Origin: Tunturibacter gelidoferens
GTDB taxonomy: Bacteria > Acidobacteriota > Terriglobia > Terriglobales > Acidobacteriaceae
Assembly (NCBI RefSeq): GCF_040358255.1
Contig: NZ_CP132938.1
Coordinates: 2,294,001 to 2,358,000, forward strand
Length of the DNA stretch: 64,000 nucleotides
Direction of reading: 5' to 3'
The notes under the pieces are model-generated. The model was not told the origin of the DNA. It saw only the letters and a program-made list of their open reading frames with translations, and did no database searches. The stretch's first letter is position 1. Each line of letters starts with the position of its first letter. A program made the translations under genes and the position numbers. Of the stretch, positions 27,775 through 36,474 are shown in pieces.

Positions 27775-27862
27775 CCCGACGCACAATCTCCCTGAATCAT
27801 CTCCAGAAGCGTTTACGCACCTCATCGACTACTACTTTCAAGGGCTGTACGGTATCCACTAG
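27775..27862 (+). pseudogene. 3' remnant of a second TIM-barrel-like gene
   Basis: In one frame this reads YPTHNLPESSPEAFTHLIDY and continues to a TAG at 27860-27862. This is the C-terminal end of a paralog of the gene at 22441-23499, with a slightly different tail (FQGLYGIH). Nothing upstream continues the homology; the GH5 gene start lies about 105 bases before it. Confidence 0.75.
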
Positions 27863-27989
27863 GCGGGTTCTCTACACTGAAGTGAACTTAAATCAGTGTC
27901 AAGTCGCCGATGCTTGGTTCCAAGCTGTTCGGTCATGGAAACGTGGTGCGCCCTGTTTGCGGCATTGTAGAATCGACTCAGTATTCGCC

Positions 27990-28130
27990 GCCCCGGGACG
28001 TTCATCATACACAGTGAGCATTATGGAGTTCCGTAACGGCAAGGTCGTGCATGAGGCACAGTATTTCGCGGATAGATCTCTTCAAGGCGCCGCCTTGGCG
28101 GAGCCAATGGGTTCAGAGGATCGTGTGACG
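27990..28130 (+). pseudogene. SnoaL/NTF2-like domain remnant
   Basis: The plus frame contains VSIMEFRNGKVVHEAQYFAD, the typical last strand pair of SnoaL-like proteins. No matching N-terminal half precedes it in any frame. It lies beside the TIM-barrel remnant, so this short stretch is a graveyard of two genes. Confidence 0.6.
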
Positions 28131-28225
28131 AGGAATTCAGGCGGGTCTGCCTCAGTTGGTGATAAACCACCAGCAACGAGTGTGCAAAGCCGTTTGCGCG
28201 GGGAAGTGTCACATCGCAATGCCAG

Positions 28226-29698
28226 TCACTGTTTGAGGTCGTAGCCGAGGAGTGCCTCGCGTTTGCCCATGCCGTTGCAGTTCTCGTCATTTGCTGCAAA
28301 GTGGGCGTGCTCGGCGTCGGAGTAGCAGCGATAAAGCGGCTGCGTGTCGGGCTGAGCTGTGGAATAGACGAATCCTGCGCTGCGCAGTCGCTGGTAGTCC
28401 TGCGTTTCGCAAACGCCCTTTTGAATGAGAATGCGGTCGGGATGACCGAGCGACCTACTGAGACATTCTTCGAGCTCAACGGTGGGTTTGGCAGGATCTG
28501 CCGCAGTCATCATGTAGCCAAGCTGGGCGACAAGGCGGTAAGAAGTGTAGTTGCCAGGCACGGGAGCAATGGTGGTCCAATGGTCATGGTGGGTCGCGTC
28601 GTACCAGTGCGTGAGCATTTCAGCCACTACGGGTTCGCTCGGTGAGCGGGACCAGGAGATATCGACCGGACGGAAAATCAGATAGCGCTTGTCGAAGCCC
28701 TCGCCAGGGTTAAGGTACATGTAAGCGAGTAGCCAATGGTCACCGAGCTGATTAAGACGAGTTTGTGCGTCGATGACAACAGGATAAGAGACAAGTTCCA
28801 GGCCGTCTTTGCGCCCCCAGTCGCCACCCGCAGTTAACATGAGAGGTTGAGAAAAAGCTGGCTTGAAGTGCAGGCGATCCGCGGACACCTGAAGCCCCAT
28901 GCCTCCGTGGGCCCAGTTGAGACTGATGGTCTGATGCGTTGTGGTCCAATAAGCGACGCCCAGCCCATCGACGGGGCTTGATTTGCCACCAACTCCCGGC
29001 TCGGACCAGGCGCCGTTGAAAAACTTCTTCCACTGGCCGGGGCCGGGGTTGGTGGAAGGCGCACGCGCAATGAACGTGTAACCGCCATTCCAGGATTGCC
29101 CGCCGTTGCGAAGGCAATACGCATAGTCATAACCGTCCTGCCCCTTCACTGTGGCAGGACAACTATCACCTGTACTTTTACCGGCGGCGGGCGGGTCAGT
29201 ACCAGCGATGACCGGTCCTTCAATCTTCCAGGTAAGCCCATAGTCGGCGGAGGTAGCAATGGTCATGGAGGAATGTGTCTGGCCCTTTGCGTAGTTGCAG
29301 GCGGTTTCATTGTGAACCCAGCCGTACAGTGTCTTGCCTTCGAGTTCGACGTGCTGGGTCCATTGACCGCAAGAGGATGGGCTGCCCGGTAGCCCCGGTT
29401 TCAGGACTTTGACCCCTGGGCTGCTCATTTCGTAGGGATGATGGCCGTCAACCGCCCATGTATCTCCAGTTCCTGTAAAGCCGCGAAAGCGCCCATCGGG
29501 AAGTCGGGTTTCCGTAAACCAATTGTCAGCGACATCGCCAGAGGGCCCACGAGCAACCAGAGGCGTTCCCACGCGGACCCGAATCTTGTCATTCACACCT
29601 GCGACAATCTCCTGCGCGCGCACCGGTACGGGCAGGAGTGCGAGAACCGCCAAGGTTCCAAGAAGAGCGTGAATCGCATTTTGCTCTTTCTTCTTCAT
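28226..29698 (-). CDS. Secreted beta-propeller protein with C-terminal DUF5648-like domain
   Basis: 490 residues. A signal peptide (ALLGTLAVLALLPVPVRAQ) is followed by sialidase-like propeller blades (SMTIATSADYGLTWKIEGP, DGYDYAYCLRNGGQSWNGG, WAHGGMGLQVSADRLHF). The last ~45 residues (QPLYRCYSDAEHAHF, then GYDL) match the short repeated domain annotated as DUF5648, found at the ends of secreted bacterial proteins. No catalytic motif is clear. Like the propeller at 23551 it converges on the 3' end of a TIM-barrel-like gene, here only a remnant. No strong ribosome site precedes the ATG. Confidence 0.65.
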   Translation of the reverse strand: MKKKEQNAIHALLGTLAVLALLPVPVRAQEIVAGVNDKIRVRVGTPLVARGPSGDVADNWFTETRLPDGRFRGFTGTGDTWAVDGHHPYEMSSPGVKVLKPGLPGSPSSCGQWTQHVELEGKTLYGWVHNETACNYAKGQTHSSMTIATSADYGLTWKIEGPVIAGTDPPAAGKSTGDSCPATVKGQDGYDYAYCLRNGGQSWNGGYTFIARAPSTNPGPGQWKKFFNGAWSEPGVGGKSSPVDGLGVAYWTTTHQTISLNWAHGGMGLQVSADRLHFKPAFSQPLMLTAGGDWGRKDGLELVSYPVVIDAQTRLNQLGDHWLLAYMYLNPGEGFDKRYLIFRPVDISWSRSPSEPVVAEMLTHWYDATHHDHWTTIAPVPGNYTSYRLVAQLGYMMTAADPAKPTVELEECLSRSLGHPDRILIQKGVCETQDYQRLRSAGFVYSTAQPDTQPLYRCYSDAEHAHFAANDENCNGMGKREALLGYDLKQ

Positions 29699-29911
29699 GA
29701 GCTTGCTTAGACCCGATGGAGTGAAGTAAGTTTTTGCGCCGTATGTAAAGCCTAGGTGAAAGGAGATGTGATGTATACGCAGGCCGACGGGCGCAACTTG
29801 GATGTAAGCGGGCCGTCACTCTCAAATGACGCATCATCGCCAATGCACTCACCAAAGAGCTGAATGGTACCAAGATGTCGTAAACATCGGTTAGGATAGT
29901 GCCCACAATTC

Positions 29912-30994
29912 TCAGGTGCTATCAGATTGGATACGACTCATACGCCGCTCTTCCAACTGCACCCGAGATTTCTTCAATTCGTTGGCAATCACCTTTTCAT
30001 CAGGGAGCACCATCTGGTATTCGGCGGCGAGAACTTTATTGGGTAGACTGTCGAGAGCATAATGAGCCTCCGCTGTGCCCTTTTCTGCACAAAGAATCAA
30101 TCCCACCGGAGGGTTCTCTCCCTCTTTCATCCAGTGCTCGCGTGCGTAGTTCAAGTAGAGGTGCATCTGTCCGGCATCCGCGTAGCTGAACCTGCCCACT
30201 TTGAGATCGATGACAACCAAGCAACGGAGCCGACGATGGAAGAAAAGGAGATCTATTCGGAACCAGGTGTCGTCAATGCGAAGCCTCTTCTGCCTGCCCA
30301 GAAACGCGAAGTCGTCTCCTAGTTCTAGCAGGAAATCGGTGAGGTGTTGGATGAGCGCCGCTTCAAGGTCCGTCTCAGAATACTCGTCCTTGAGGCCAAG
30401 GAATTCGAGCACGAACGGATCTTTGATGGCTTGCTCAGGTGTAACGGTATCGCCGGATGCGGCGGTCTCCGCCTTTTGAAGCATGGCGGCCTTGTTTTTA
30501 GAAAGTGCGATGCGTTCGTAAAACTGGCTGCCAATCTGCCGGTCGAGCTGACGAATTGACCAGCCGGAACGAAGAGCTTCGGTCTCGTAGAACGCACGAG
30601 TCTCCAGATTCCGCACCGAGAGCAGCCGGACGTATGCCGACCAGGGTAAAGGGAACTTTTGAGCCAGTTCAGGAAGAGGGACAGATTTTGCAGACGGTGT
30701 CTGCAAAATCTTCGAGGCGGGCCAAGCGAGGAAGAACGCCCGCATTTGTGTGCGGTTGCGCCACCCAAAGCCCCGCCCGAAACGTGGCTCCAGATCTTCG
30801 GCGAGTTGCTTGATAAGGGCCTCGCCGTATTCCGCCCGCTCCTGCCCCTGTTGTTCGGATTCCACGATGCGGCGTCCGATCTCCCAATAGGCGGCAGTCA
30901 TCAGTGCATTCACGCTTCGAGCGGAAGCGGTTCTGGCAGCCTGGAGCAGTGCGACAATATCGTTACGGATTTCGCCGTATTGGAGGGTGTCCAT
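29912..30994 (-). CDS. DUF1016 (YhcG-type) PD-(D/E)XK nuclease family protein
   Basis: About 360 residues from 30994 (MDTLQYGEIRNDI). The N-terminal DUF1016 helical domain (ALMTAAYWEIGRRIVESEQQG, then YGEALIKQLAEDL and RNRTQMRAFF) is followed by the YhcG C-terminal nuclease fold: RIDLLFFHRRLRCLVVIDLK gives the D...D-x-K catalytic pattern, then NYAREHW and ILCAEK. Genes of this family are often carried near restriction systems, integrases and mobile DNA; the substrate is not known. Here its neighbour is a tyrosine integrase. A longer start at 31060 is possible but less convincing. Confidence 0.85.
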   Translation of the reverse strand: MDTLQYGEIRNDIVALLQAARTASARSVNALMTAAYWEIGRRIVESEQQGQERAEYGEALIKQLAEDLEPRFGRGFGWRNRTQMRAFFLAWPASKILQTPSAKSVPLPELAQKFPLPWSAYVRLLSVRNLETRAFYETEALRSGWSIRQLDRQIGSQFYERIALSKNKAAMLQKAETAASGDTVTPEQAIKDPFVLEFLGLKDEYSETDLEAALIQHLTDFLLELGDDFAFLGRQKRLRIDDTWFRIDLLFFHRRLRCLVVIDLKVGRFSYADAGQMHLYLNYAREHWMKEGENPPVGLILCAEKGTAEAHYALDSLPNKVLAAEYQMVLPDEKVIANELKKSRVQLEERRMSRIQSDST

Positions 30995-31336
30995 GTCGTC
31001 TCTAAGGTTACGTTCTGTCCATCGGTGAATGGAAATGATGGTGAGCTGCTCCCGCCACAAGCGCAGCCCACGGCCCGAAAAGTTTGTGTCAAAGTTTGTG
31101 TCAAAGGCCGCCCAGAAGGCCGGTTTTGCCGGTTTATAACTGCTTTACCGTCAATAACTTATGGTTTTGCCATTTCCATGGCATGGAAGAGGAACCAAGC
31201 AAAACCAGTTGGGAAAATCAATGACTTAGCGGCCGTTCCCTTTCGCACTTGCAACCAATGCAACCAGTGCTGGGCGACTAAAGAAGGTTGCCCTCCGTGT
31301 GTGGAAGAGGTCAAACGACACGATTTCCTACCCTCG
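30995..31336. other. Region between nuclease and integrase genes, no supported gene
   Basis: No frame gives a recognisable product. Short direct repeats AAAGTTTGTGTC occur twice near 31,080-31,102. Confidence 0.4.
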
Positions 31337-32553
31337 TTACATATTCATTGCCACCTCAAATTCTAGAGAAGACTCTATGGGTTGGCAGCAGCTTCCATTT
31401 GGCTCCAAACTGGATGAAGAGGGAATTGCCCTCAGTTCATTGCTGATGGATAACAAAGTCATCTGCACACCCTCGGAAATTTCCTGCATGTAGACATCTG
31501 CAGTTGTTGACGCAGACGAGTGCCGAAGTATGCCCTGGATGTCTTTAACCGAGCCCATCGTTTGAGCGAGTGTTGCAATCGAACGACGAATGACCCGGAA
31601 CGTCAGCTTAGGCAATTTCAGTTCGGCAGCCAGTTTGTGTAATACCTGTTTGCGGAATCTGTCTGCATCAATAAAGTTTTCCCTGCTATTCGAGAAAATA
31701 AACGTATCAGGAGTAGGGGTTGGACATTGCTGTTTCCAAAACAGTAGTGCCTTGGCTAACTCCTGAGTGATATGGATCACTCCCATGCTCTTTGGCGTTT
31801 TACCCCATGGACGAATTTTCCCTTTATATACTGTCTCACTCAACGTTATGGTCAGCTTTTCATAGTTGAAACTTTGCCACTTGAGAGCAAACATTTCACT
31901 GGGCCGCAATGCATTCGTCATACCAAGCTCTAATAGCAGACGATCACGGGGACCAAGCGAGAGAGAACTTCTCTGAGCTGTTCCCAGGTCAAAGTTGTTT
32001 TATCAACCCCGCGTAGCTGTGTCGGAACTCGGAGCCTTCGCGCTGGATCCTTCGCAAGAAATCCCTGCTCCTCTGCCTCTGCAAAAATATCGCGCAGATA
32101 TGCGTGAATTTGAAGGACACGATCTCTGGATCTTTCTTTGGCCAAATTATGCAGATGAATCTGCAGGCGAAATTTATCGAAGCTCTTCAGCGAGATAGCG
32201 TCAAAGCTATCGATTAGGTCACGCTCGATGAGAAGTTTCTTGACCTTGGCGGTCTCAACCCTCCACATTCCTTCTTTCAGAGGAAGAAAGCGATTGCGAA
32301 CAAACCATCCGAAAGTTACCGAACTGTCGATCCAAACTCCTTCCTCATAGCGTGCTCCTGTTTGTTTGAAGAGGTGGAAATCCAGGATCTCTCGTGCTTC
32401 TGCCTTGTTCATGTGAGCCTGGAATCCCAGGATCACCGTGGCGGTCATGCGTCTTTGTTCGTTTGTTGTCGGATCAATCACTGTCTTGCGGAAATATCCA
32501 TACCACTTCTTCCCGCGAAGCTCGATCCAGCCTCTTCGGCGTGACTTTCTCAT
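31337..32553 (-). pseudogene. Tyrosine recombinase (phage-type integrase), frameshifted
   Basis: About 400 residues split over two frames. The first (to 31930) carries the N-terminal SAM-like DNA-binding domain from MRKSRRRGWIELRGKKWYG to WEQLREVLSRLVP. The second resumes with LELGMTNALRPSEMFALKW, giving the first catalytic arginine. It continues to RVIRRSIATL, with an R where the usual box II H stands, and LRHSSASTTADVYM with the H and the Tyr nucleophile. The shift falls at a C-run near 31,950, and one base restores LVPRDRLLLELGMT. GAGGGA precedes the ATG. The protein would excise or integrate a mobile element; the nearest tRNA is 18 kb away. Confidence 0.8.
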
Positions 32554-33020
32554 TTGTCCCTCGATTGTTTAGTGGGGGGACGCTGATTGGGTCAGCAATC
32601 ATTCTATTGAGCGGCGAGCCTCTGACTCTTACCTCTGCTGTGACAGTTACGCTAACTGGTTGTATCTATATGATTTAATGGGCGTTGATGGCTAACTACG
32701 ACACCCAAAGACATTCAAAAACACGGGGAAAAACGCGAATCCCAAATTTCAGCACCCTCGCCAGCACCCTCGCAAATTGAACGTGCCGAGATTCAGACCT
32801 CTGCCGTGCAGCGACAGAGGTCTGGACTACGGCAGAGGTCCAGTCCAAATCGATCTTTTTCAAATTTTTAGGGTGCGGAAGGGTGCTCAAGCACCCTCGC
32901 GACGTTCCAAGTTTCAGCGAATCTGATGCGTACGGCGTCTGTTCCTGCCTATCGAGCCTATCTCGGAATCCAACAGCAATATGCACCGCTGGCAAATCGT
33001 CTTAGCGTTGCCGAGACATT
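32554..33020. other. Non-coding region with GCACCCTC repeats
   Basis: No supported gene. It contains GCACCCTC-type octamers (two tandem near 32,753-32,773, others near 32,870-32,900 in both orientations) and the hairpin copy of the dispersed repeat listed next. Confidence 0.5.
32749..32905. repeat. Dispersed repeat, copy A (hairpin encoding TSAVQRQRS)
   Basis: CAGACCTCTG (32794-32803) pairs perfectly with CAGAGGTCTG (32815-32824) over an 11-base loop, and a further inverted ACGGCAGAGGTCC follows. In the plus frame it reads SQIERAEIQTSAVQRQRSG. GCACCCTC motifs stand on both sides. Related text is found near 19.87, 43.74, 63.76 and 63.84 kb. Confidence 0.7.
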
Positions 33021-34139
33021 TTATTGGGCGTCTTCGACCGGGCGTGCATGAAAGCCTGTGGCCCCCTGCCCAAAATACCGGTGTCTAAGCCAGAAGGCCA
33101 CGTTGACCAAGCCGATCAACGCTGGCACCTCTATGAGTGGGCCCACGACACCGACGAACGCCTCTCCAGAGTTCAACCCAAAGACTGCCACCGCTACCGC
33201 AATAGCCAGCTCAAAGTTGTTACCGGCAGCCGTGAAGGAGAGGGTAGCCGATTGTGCATAATCCGCGCCAAGCCGCTTGCCCATCCAAAAGCTGACCAGA
33301 AACATAATGAGGAAATAGACGACCAGAGGAACAGCAATCTTCACTACATCAAGAGGCAGTCTCACAATGAGTTCGCCTTTCAGCGAGAACATGACCAGAA
33401 TTGTGAAGAGCAGCGCGACCAGCGTGAGCGGACTCACCTGAGGAAGGAAGCGTGCCCGATACCATTCCTCCCCTTTGAGCCGAATGAGAACGAACCGTGT
33501 CAGGAATCCGGCGACAAATGGAACACCGAGATAAAGGCCGACGCTCTTCGCAATCTGGTCGATTCCGATTTTGACAATGCTCCCCTCAAGGCCAAACCAC
33601 TTCGGGAGCACCGTAAGGAAAGCCCAGGCGTAGATACTGTAAAAAAGCACCTGAAAGACGCTGTTGATAGCGACCAGTCCGGCGACGTAATCCGTATCGC
33701 CTTCTGCAAGCTCATTCCAGACGAGGACCATCGCAATACAACGTGCAATGCCGATCAGGATGAGGCCGCGCATGTATGCCGGTTCATTGTGCAGGAAGAC
33801 AACAGCCAGGAAGAACATGAGTGCCGGGCCGATGAGCCAGTTTTGTATCAGCGACAGGCCAAGTACGCGCTTGTTACGGAAGACCTCGCCCAGCTTCTCA
33901 TAACGAACCTTCGCGAGTGACGGGAACATCATGATGATGAGTCCGATAGCGATGGGGATATTGGTCGTGCCGGTCTGAAATCGATTGACGAAGGCCGCCG
34001 AATTGGGGATGAAGTGGCCGATGCTCACACCGACGGCCATTGCGAGGAATATCCAGAGCGTAAGAAAGCGATCCAGAAAAGATAGCTTCTTTCGTTGCGC
34101 GGGAGCGCATACACGTCCTTGCGTTATGGCTGTGGTCAT
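33021..34139 (-). CDS. acr3: Arsenite efflux permease, ACR3 family
   Basis: Inner-membrane arsenite exporter of about 372 residues with ten hydrophobic segments. [64 protein letters not shown] (which holds the family's essential cysteine) and [17 protein letters not shown] match ACR3. Start 34139 (MTTAIT) lies 2 bases after the arsR stop, so both belong to one transcript. The longer frame runs back into arsR and is not used. Confidence 0.95.
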   Translation of the reverse strand: MTTAITQGRVCAPAQRKKLSFLDRFLTLWIFLAMAVGVSIGHFIPNSAAFVNRFQTGTTNIPIAIGLIIMMFPSLAKVRYEKLGEVFRNKRVLGLSLIQNWLIGPALMFFLAVVFLHNEPAYMRGLILIGIARCIAMVLVWNELAEGDTDYVAGLVAINSVFQVLFYSIYAWAFLTVLPKWFGLEGSIVKIGIDQIAKSVGLYLGVPFVAGFLTRFVLIRLKGEEWYRARFLPQVSPLTLVALLFTILVMFSLKGELIVRLPLDVVKIAVPLVVYFLIMFLVSFWMGKRLGADYAQSATLSFTAAGNNFELAIAVAVAVFGLNSGEAFVGVVGPLIEVPALIGLVNVAFWLRHRYFGQGATGFHARPVEDAQ

Positions 34140-34141
34140 AT

Positions 34142-34558
34142 CTAGCAAGCCTCGCAGCACGGTTCCGTAATAGCCGTGGGGAGTGGAGCACCTTCGAGCG
34201 CGGGGTATTTCGACGGAGAGCAGCAAGCCTTGGTGAGACGCGCCTTATCTGCCTGCATAGACTTGTCTTCCTTCAACCAATCGAGGGTCTGTCGAAGGAT
34301 TTGCGTTGCTCCGATATGGGGCGGCATAACAATGCGGTAGTGCATCCACTTACCTTCTCGCCGCACCGAGACGATGCCAGCCTTCCGCAGATACGCTAAA
34401 TGCCTAGAGATTTTCGGCTGCGGGCCACCCAGGATTTCCACGAAGTAGCAGACGCAAACTTCCTGATCTCCCATGAGGTTGAGGAGCCGGATGCGGGTAT
34501 TGTCTCCCAAAGCCTGAAAGAACTGCTGCATGTCGAATAGTTGCGCTCGCCTTGCCAT
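34142..34558 (-). CDS. arsR: ArsR-family arsenite-responsive repressor
   Basis: Winged-helix ArsR/SmtB repressor of 138 residues starting at 34558 ([20 protein letters not shown]). [14 protein letters not shown], then [11 protein letters not shown] with two cysteines in the alpha-3 metal site, and [27 protein letters not shown] cover the family. A Cys-rich end ([15 protein letters not shown]) could give extra arsenic ligands. It represses its own operon with acr3 and probably the divergent arsM side; arsenite relieves it. Confidence 0.92.
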   Translation of the reverse strand: MARRAQLFDMQQFFQALGDNTRIRLLNLMGDQEVCVCYFVEILGGPQPKISRHLAYLRKAGIVSVRREGKWMHYRIVMPPHIGATQILRQTLDWLKEDKSMQADKARLTKACCSPSKYPALEGAPLPTAITEPCCEAC

Positions 34559-34636
34559 AGAGAATGTATACGCCTTGACGAATACGAAAGCAAGAGATAC
34601 ATTCACATTGGCGAATATGTCCTCGGAGGTGGTTGC
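34559..34636. promoter_or_regulatory. Divergent arsR/arsM promoter-operator region
   Basis: On the plus strand TTGACG (34575-34580) and TACATT (34598-34603) are 17 bases apart and fit a sigma70-type promoter for arsM. Two similar blocks, TTGACGAATACG and TTGGCGAATATG, are 34 bases apart and are candidate ArsR contacts. Confidence 0.5.
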
Positions 34637-35533
34637 ATGGCAGAACAGATTCTTGATTCCATTCGATCGAAGTACGGTGCAGTTGCACAGAGCACGCTAT
34701 CGAGCGACGATGACGGTGTAAGGGCCGTTGCAGAAGCCTTTGGCTATTCGACAGAGGAACTAACCTCGATCCCAGCCGAGGCAAACATGGGCCTGTCTTG
34801 CGGCAATCCCGCGGCGACCGCGCACATTCGGCCCGGTGAGGTGGTAGTGGATCTCGGTTCCGGGGGCGGCCTCGATGTCTTTCTGGCGTCAAAGATGGTG
34901 GGGCCGCAGGGACGTGCAATCGGTATTGATATGACTCCGGCCATGATTGAGCGGGCCAGAGCGAACGCAATGGCGGGCGGCTATACCAATGTGGAGTTTT
35001 ACCAGTCCACTATCGAGCACATCCCGCTTCTCGATGCTTCTGTGGATTGCGTCATGTCGAATTGCGTCCTGAACCTAGCACCGGATAAGTCCGCTGTCTT
35101 CCGCGAGATTGCCCGTGTGCTCAAGCCTGGAGGCCGTGTTGCCGTGAGTGACATAGCCTTGAAGGGCGAGCTACCGGAGGCCGTCGCTCGCAGCATGGCC
35201 GCCTATGTGGGCTGCATCGCTGGCGCGATCAAGATCGACGAATACCGTGCCGGTCTTCTCGCAGCAGGATTCGAGCATGTTGAGATCTTGGACAGTGGAG
35301 CGGACCTGAACGCTTACACCAAAGTGGAGAATCAGTCGGGTTGCTGTTCCCCCGCGATGGATGGAGAGTCCTGCTGTGCGCCCGCGCCAAATATAGCATC
35401 ACTCCACACGGAACTGAATGATTTGCTGAAGAACCATGACATCAATGCCGCGGCCGCAAGTGTAAAGGTCTACGCCGTCAAGCCAAAAGCCACAGCGTCA
35501 TCCCCTTGCTGTGGCCCGTCTTGCTGTGCGTAG
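34637..35533 (+). CDS. arsM: Arsenite S-adenosylmethionine methyltransferase
   Basis: Cytosolic SAM-dependent enzyme of 298 residues that methylates As(III). ATG 34637 has CGGAGG upstream. [20 protein letters not shown] and [19 protein letters not shown] are the classic ArsM start and SAM loop. The cysteines in [19 protein letters not shown] and AYVGCIAGA are the arsenic ligands. The C-terminus adds several CC pairs ([21 protein letters not shown]). Divergent from arsR and followed 6 bases later by arsC. Confidence 0.95.
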   Translation: MAEQILDSIRSKYGAVAQSTLSSDDDGVRAVAEAFGYSTEELTSIPAEANMGLSCGNPAATAHIRPGEVVVDLGSGGGLDVFLASKMVGPQGRAIGIDMTPAMIERARANAMAGGYTNVEFYQSTIEHIPLLDASVDCVMSNCVLNLAPDKSAVFREIARVLKPGGRVAVSDIALKGELPEAVARSMAAYVGCIAGAIKIDEYRAGLLAAGFEHVEILDSGADLNAYTKVENQSGCCSPAMDGESCCAPAPNIASLHTELNDLLKNHDINAAAASVKVYAVKPKATASSPCCGPSCCA

Positions 35534-35539
35534 GAGAGC

Positions 35540-36031
35540 ATGATGCCACACTACAACGTATTGTTCTTATGCACCGGTAATTCTGCACGCTCGATCATAG
35601 CCGAGGCGATCATGAACCGCAAAGGCAGAGCCAACTTCACAGCTTATAGTGCAGCCAGCCACCCAGCAGGCATTGTTCGCCCCGAAGCGCTCAAGCAGAT
35701 CGCGACTGCTGGACTCAGTACGGACGGGTTCTCCAGCAAGTCATGGGATGAATTTGCGAAACCCGATGCTCCCCAACTTCATTTCGTCTTCACTGTCTGC
35801 GACAACGCTGCCAAAGAAATATGCCCGGTTTGGCCGGGGCAGCCAATGACGGCCCACTGGGGAGTGCCCGATCCCGCTACAGCCGTGGGCAGGCCGGAAG
35901 AGATTGACCGCGCATTTCGTGACACCTTCTCCATCCTTGATCGGAGAATTGCTCTGTTTCTCTCTTTGCCGCTCTCGACACTTGACCAGCTTGCCTTGCA
36001 AAAGGAAATTGACAATATAGGACATCAGTAG
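35540..36031 (+). CDS. arsC: Arsenate reductase, low-molecular-weight phosphatase type (first copy)
   Basis: 163 residues. The P-loop LCTGNSARSIIAEAI is the LMW-phosphatase-like active site, with the catalytic cysteine in CTGNSAR. VFTVCDNAAKEICPVWPGQP with two more cysteines matches the arsenate reductase group that recycles through thioredoxin or glutaredoxin, and TAHWGVPDPA is the family's general-acid loop. AGGAGAGC precedes the ATG. It reduces As(V) to As(III) for export by Acr3 or methylation by ArsM. Confidence 0.9.
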   Translation: MMPHYNVLFLCTGNSARSIIAEAIMNRKGRANFTAYSAASHPAGIVRPEALKQIATAGLSTDGFSSKSWDEFAKPDAPQLHFVFTVCDNAAKEICPVWPGQPMTAHWGVPDPATAVGRPEEIDRAFRDTFSILDRRIALFLSLPLSTLDQLALQKEIDNIGHQ

Positions 36032-36061
36032 AACCGTTCAACCGAAGGAGCTTGACCAGGG

Positions 36062-36472
36062 ATGCGTACTTTCATTTTTGCCTGTATTCATAACGCTGGT
36101 CGTTCACAGATGTCGGCTGCCTTCTTCAACCAACTCGTCGATCCTGATTTGGCGCATGGTATTTCTGCTGGGACTCATCCCGCCGAACATGTTCATCCAG
36201 TAGTCGTGGACGCAATGCGCGAGGTGGGAATCGACCTCAGCAACGCGAAGCCTCAGAAGCTTACGGCAGAGTTGGCGAAAAATGCCGAAATGCTGGTCAC
36301 GATGGGTTGCGGAGATGAGTGCCCCTACGTCCCTAGCCTCAGGCGTGACGATTGGCCGTTGCCCGATCCCAAGGGACAGGGAATAGAAATCGTGCGCCAA
36401 ACTCGTGATGAGATCAAGCAGCGTGTTTTGAAGTTGCTGGCGCGGGAGCAGTTGAACACGATTCCAGCGTAG
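36062..36472 (+). CDS. Arsenate reductase, second LMW-phosphatase-type copy
   Basis: 136 residues. CIHNAGRSQMSAAFF is the active-site loop of the thioredoxin-coupled ArsC group. GISAGTHPAEHVHPVVVDAM and LVTMGCGDECPYVP (two cysteines) are as in that group. It is clearly different from the copy just upstream, so the operon carries two reductases of different subtypes. The gap to arsC is 30 bases and the next gene starts 3 bases on. Confidence 0.88.
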   Translation: MRTFIFACIHNAGRSQMSAAFFNQLVDPDLAHGISAGTHPAEHVHPVVVDAMREVGIDLSNAKPQKLTAELAKNAEMLVTMGCGDECPYVPSLRRDDWPLPDPKGQGIEIVRQTRDEIKQRVLKLLAREQLNTIPA

Positions 36473-36474
36473 GT

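Noticed and set aside
30659..31366. 235-codon plus frame across the nuclease gene start
   Set aside because: Shadow of the DUF1016 gene; no protein-like features.
13196..32553. Island bounded by tRNA-Leu and the integrase with direct-repeat att sites
   Set aside because: I looked for the tRNA 3' end (GATTCCCCCTCCCGGC) near the integrase and elsewhere and did not see it; kept only as a border observation.
32740..32905. GCACCCTC repeats as a CRISPR array
   Set aside because: Units are 8-10 bases, irregularly spaced and in both orientations; no spacer structure and no cas genes.
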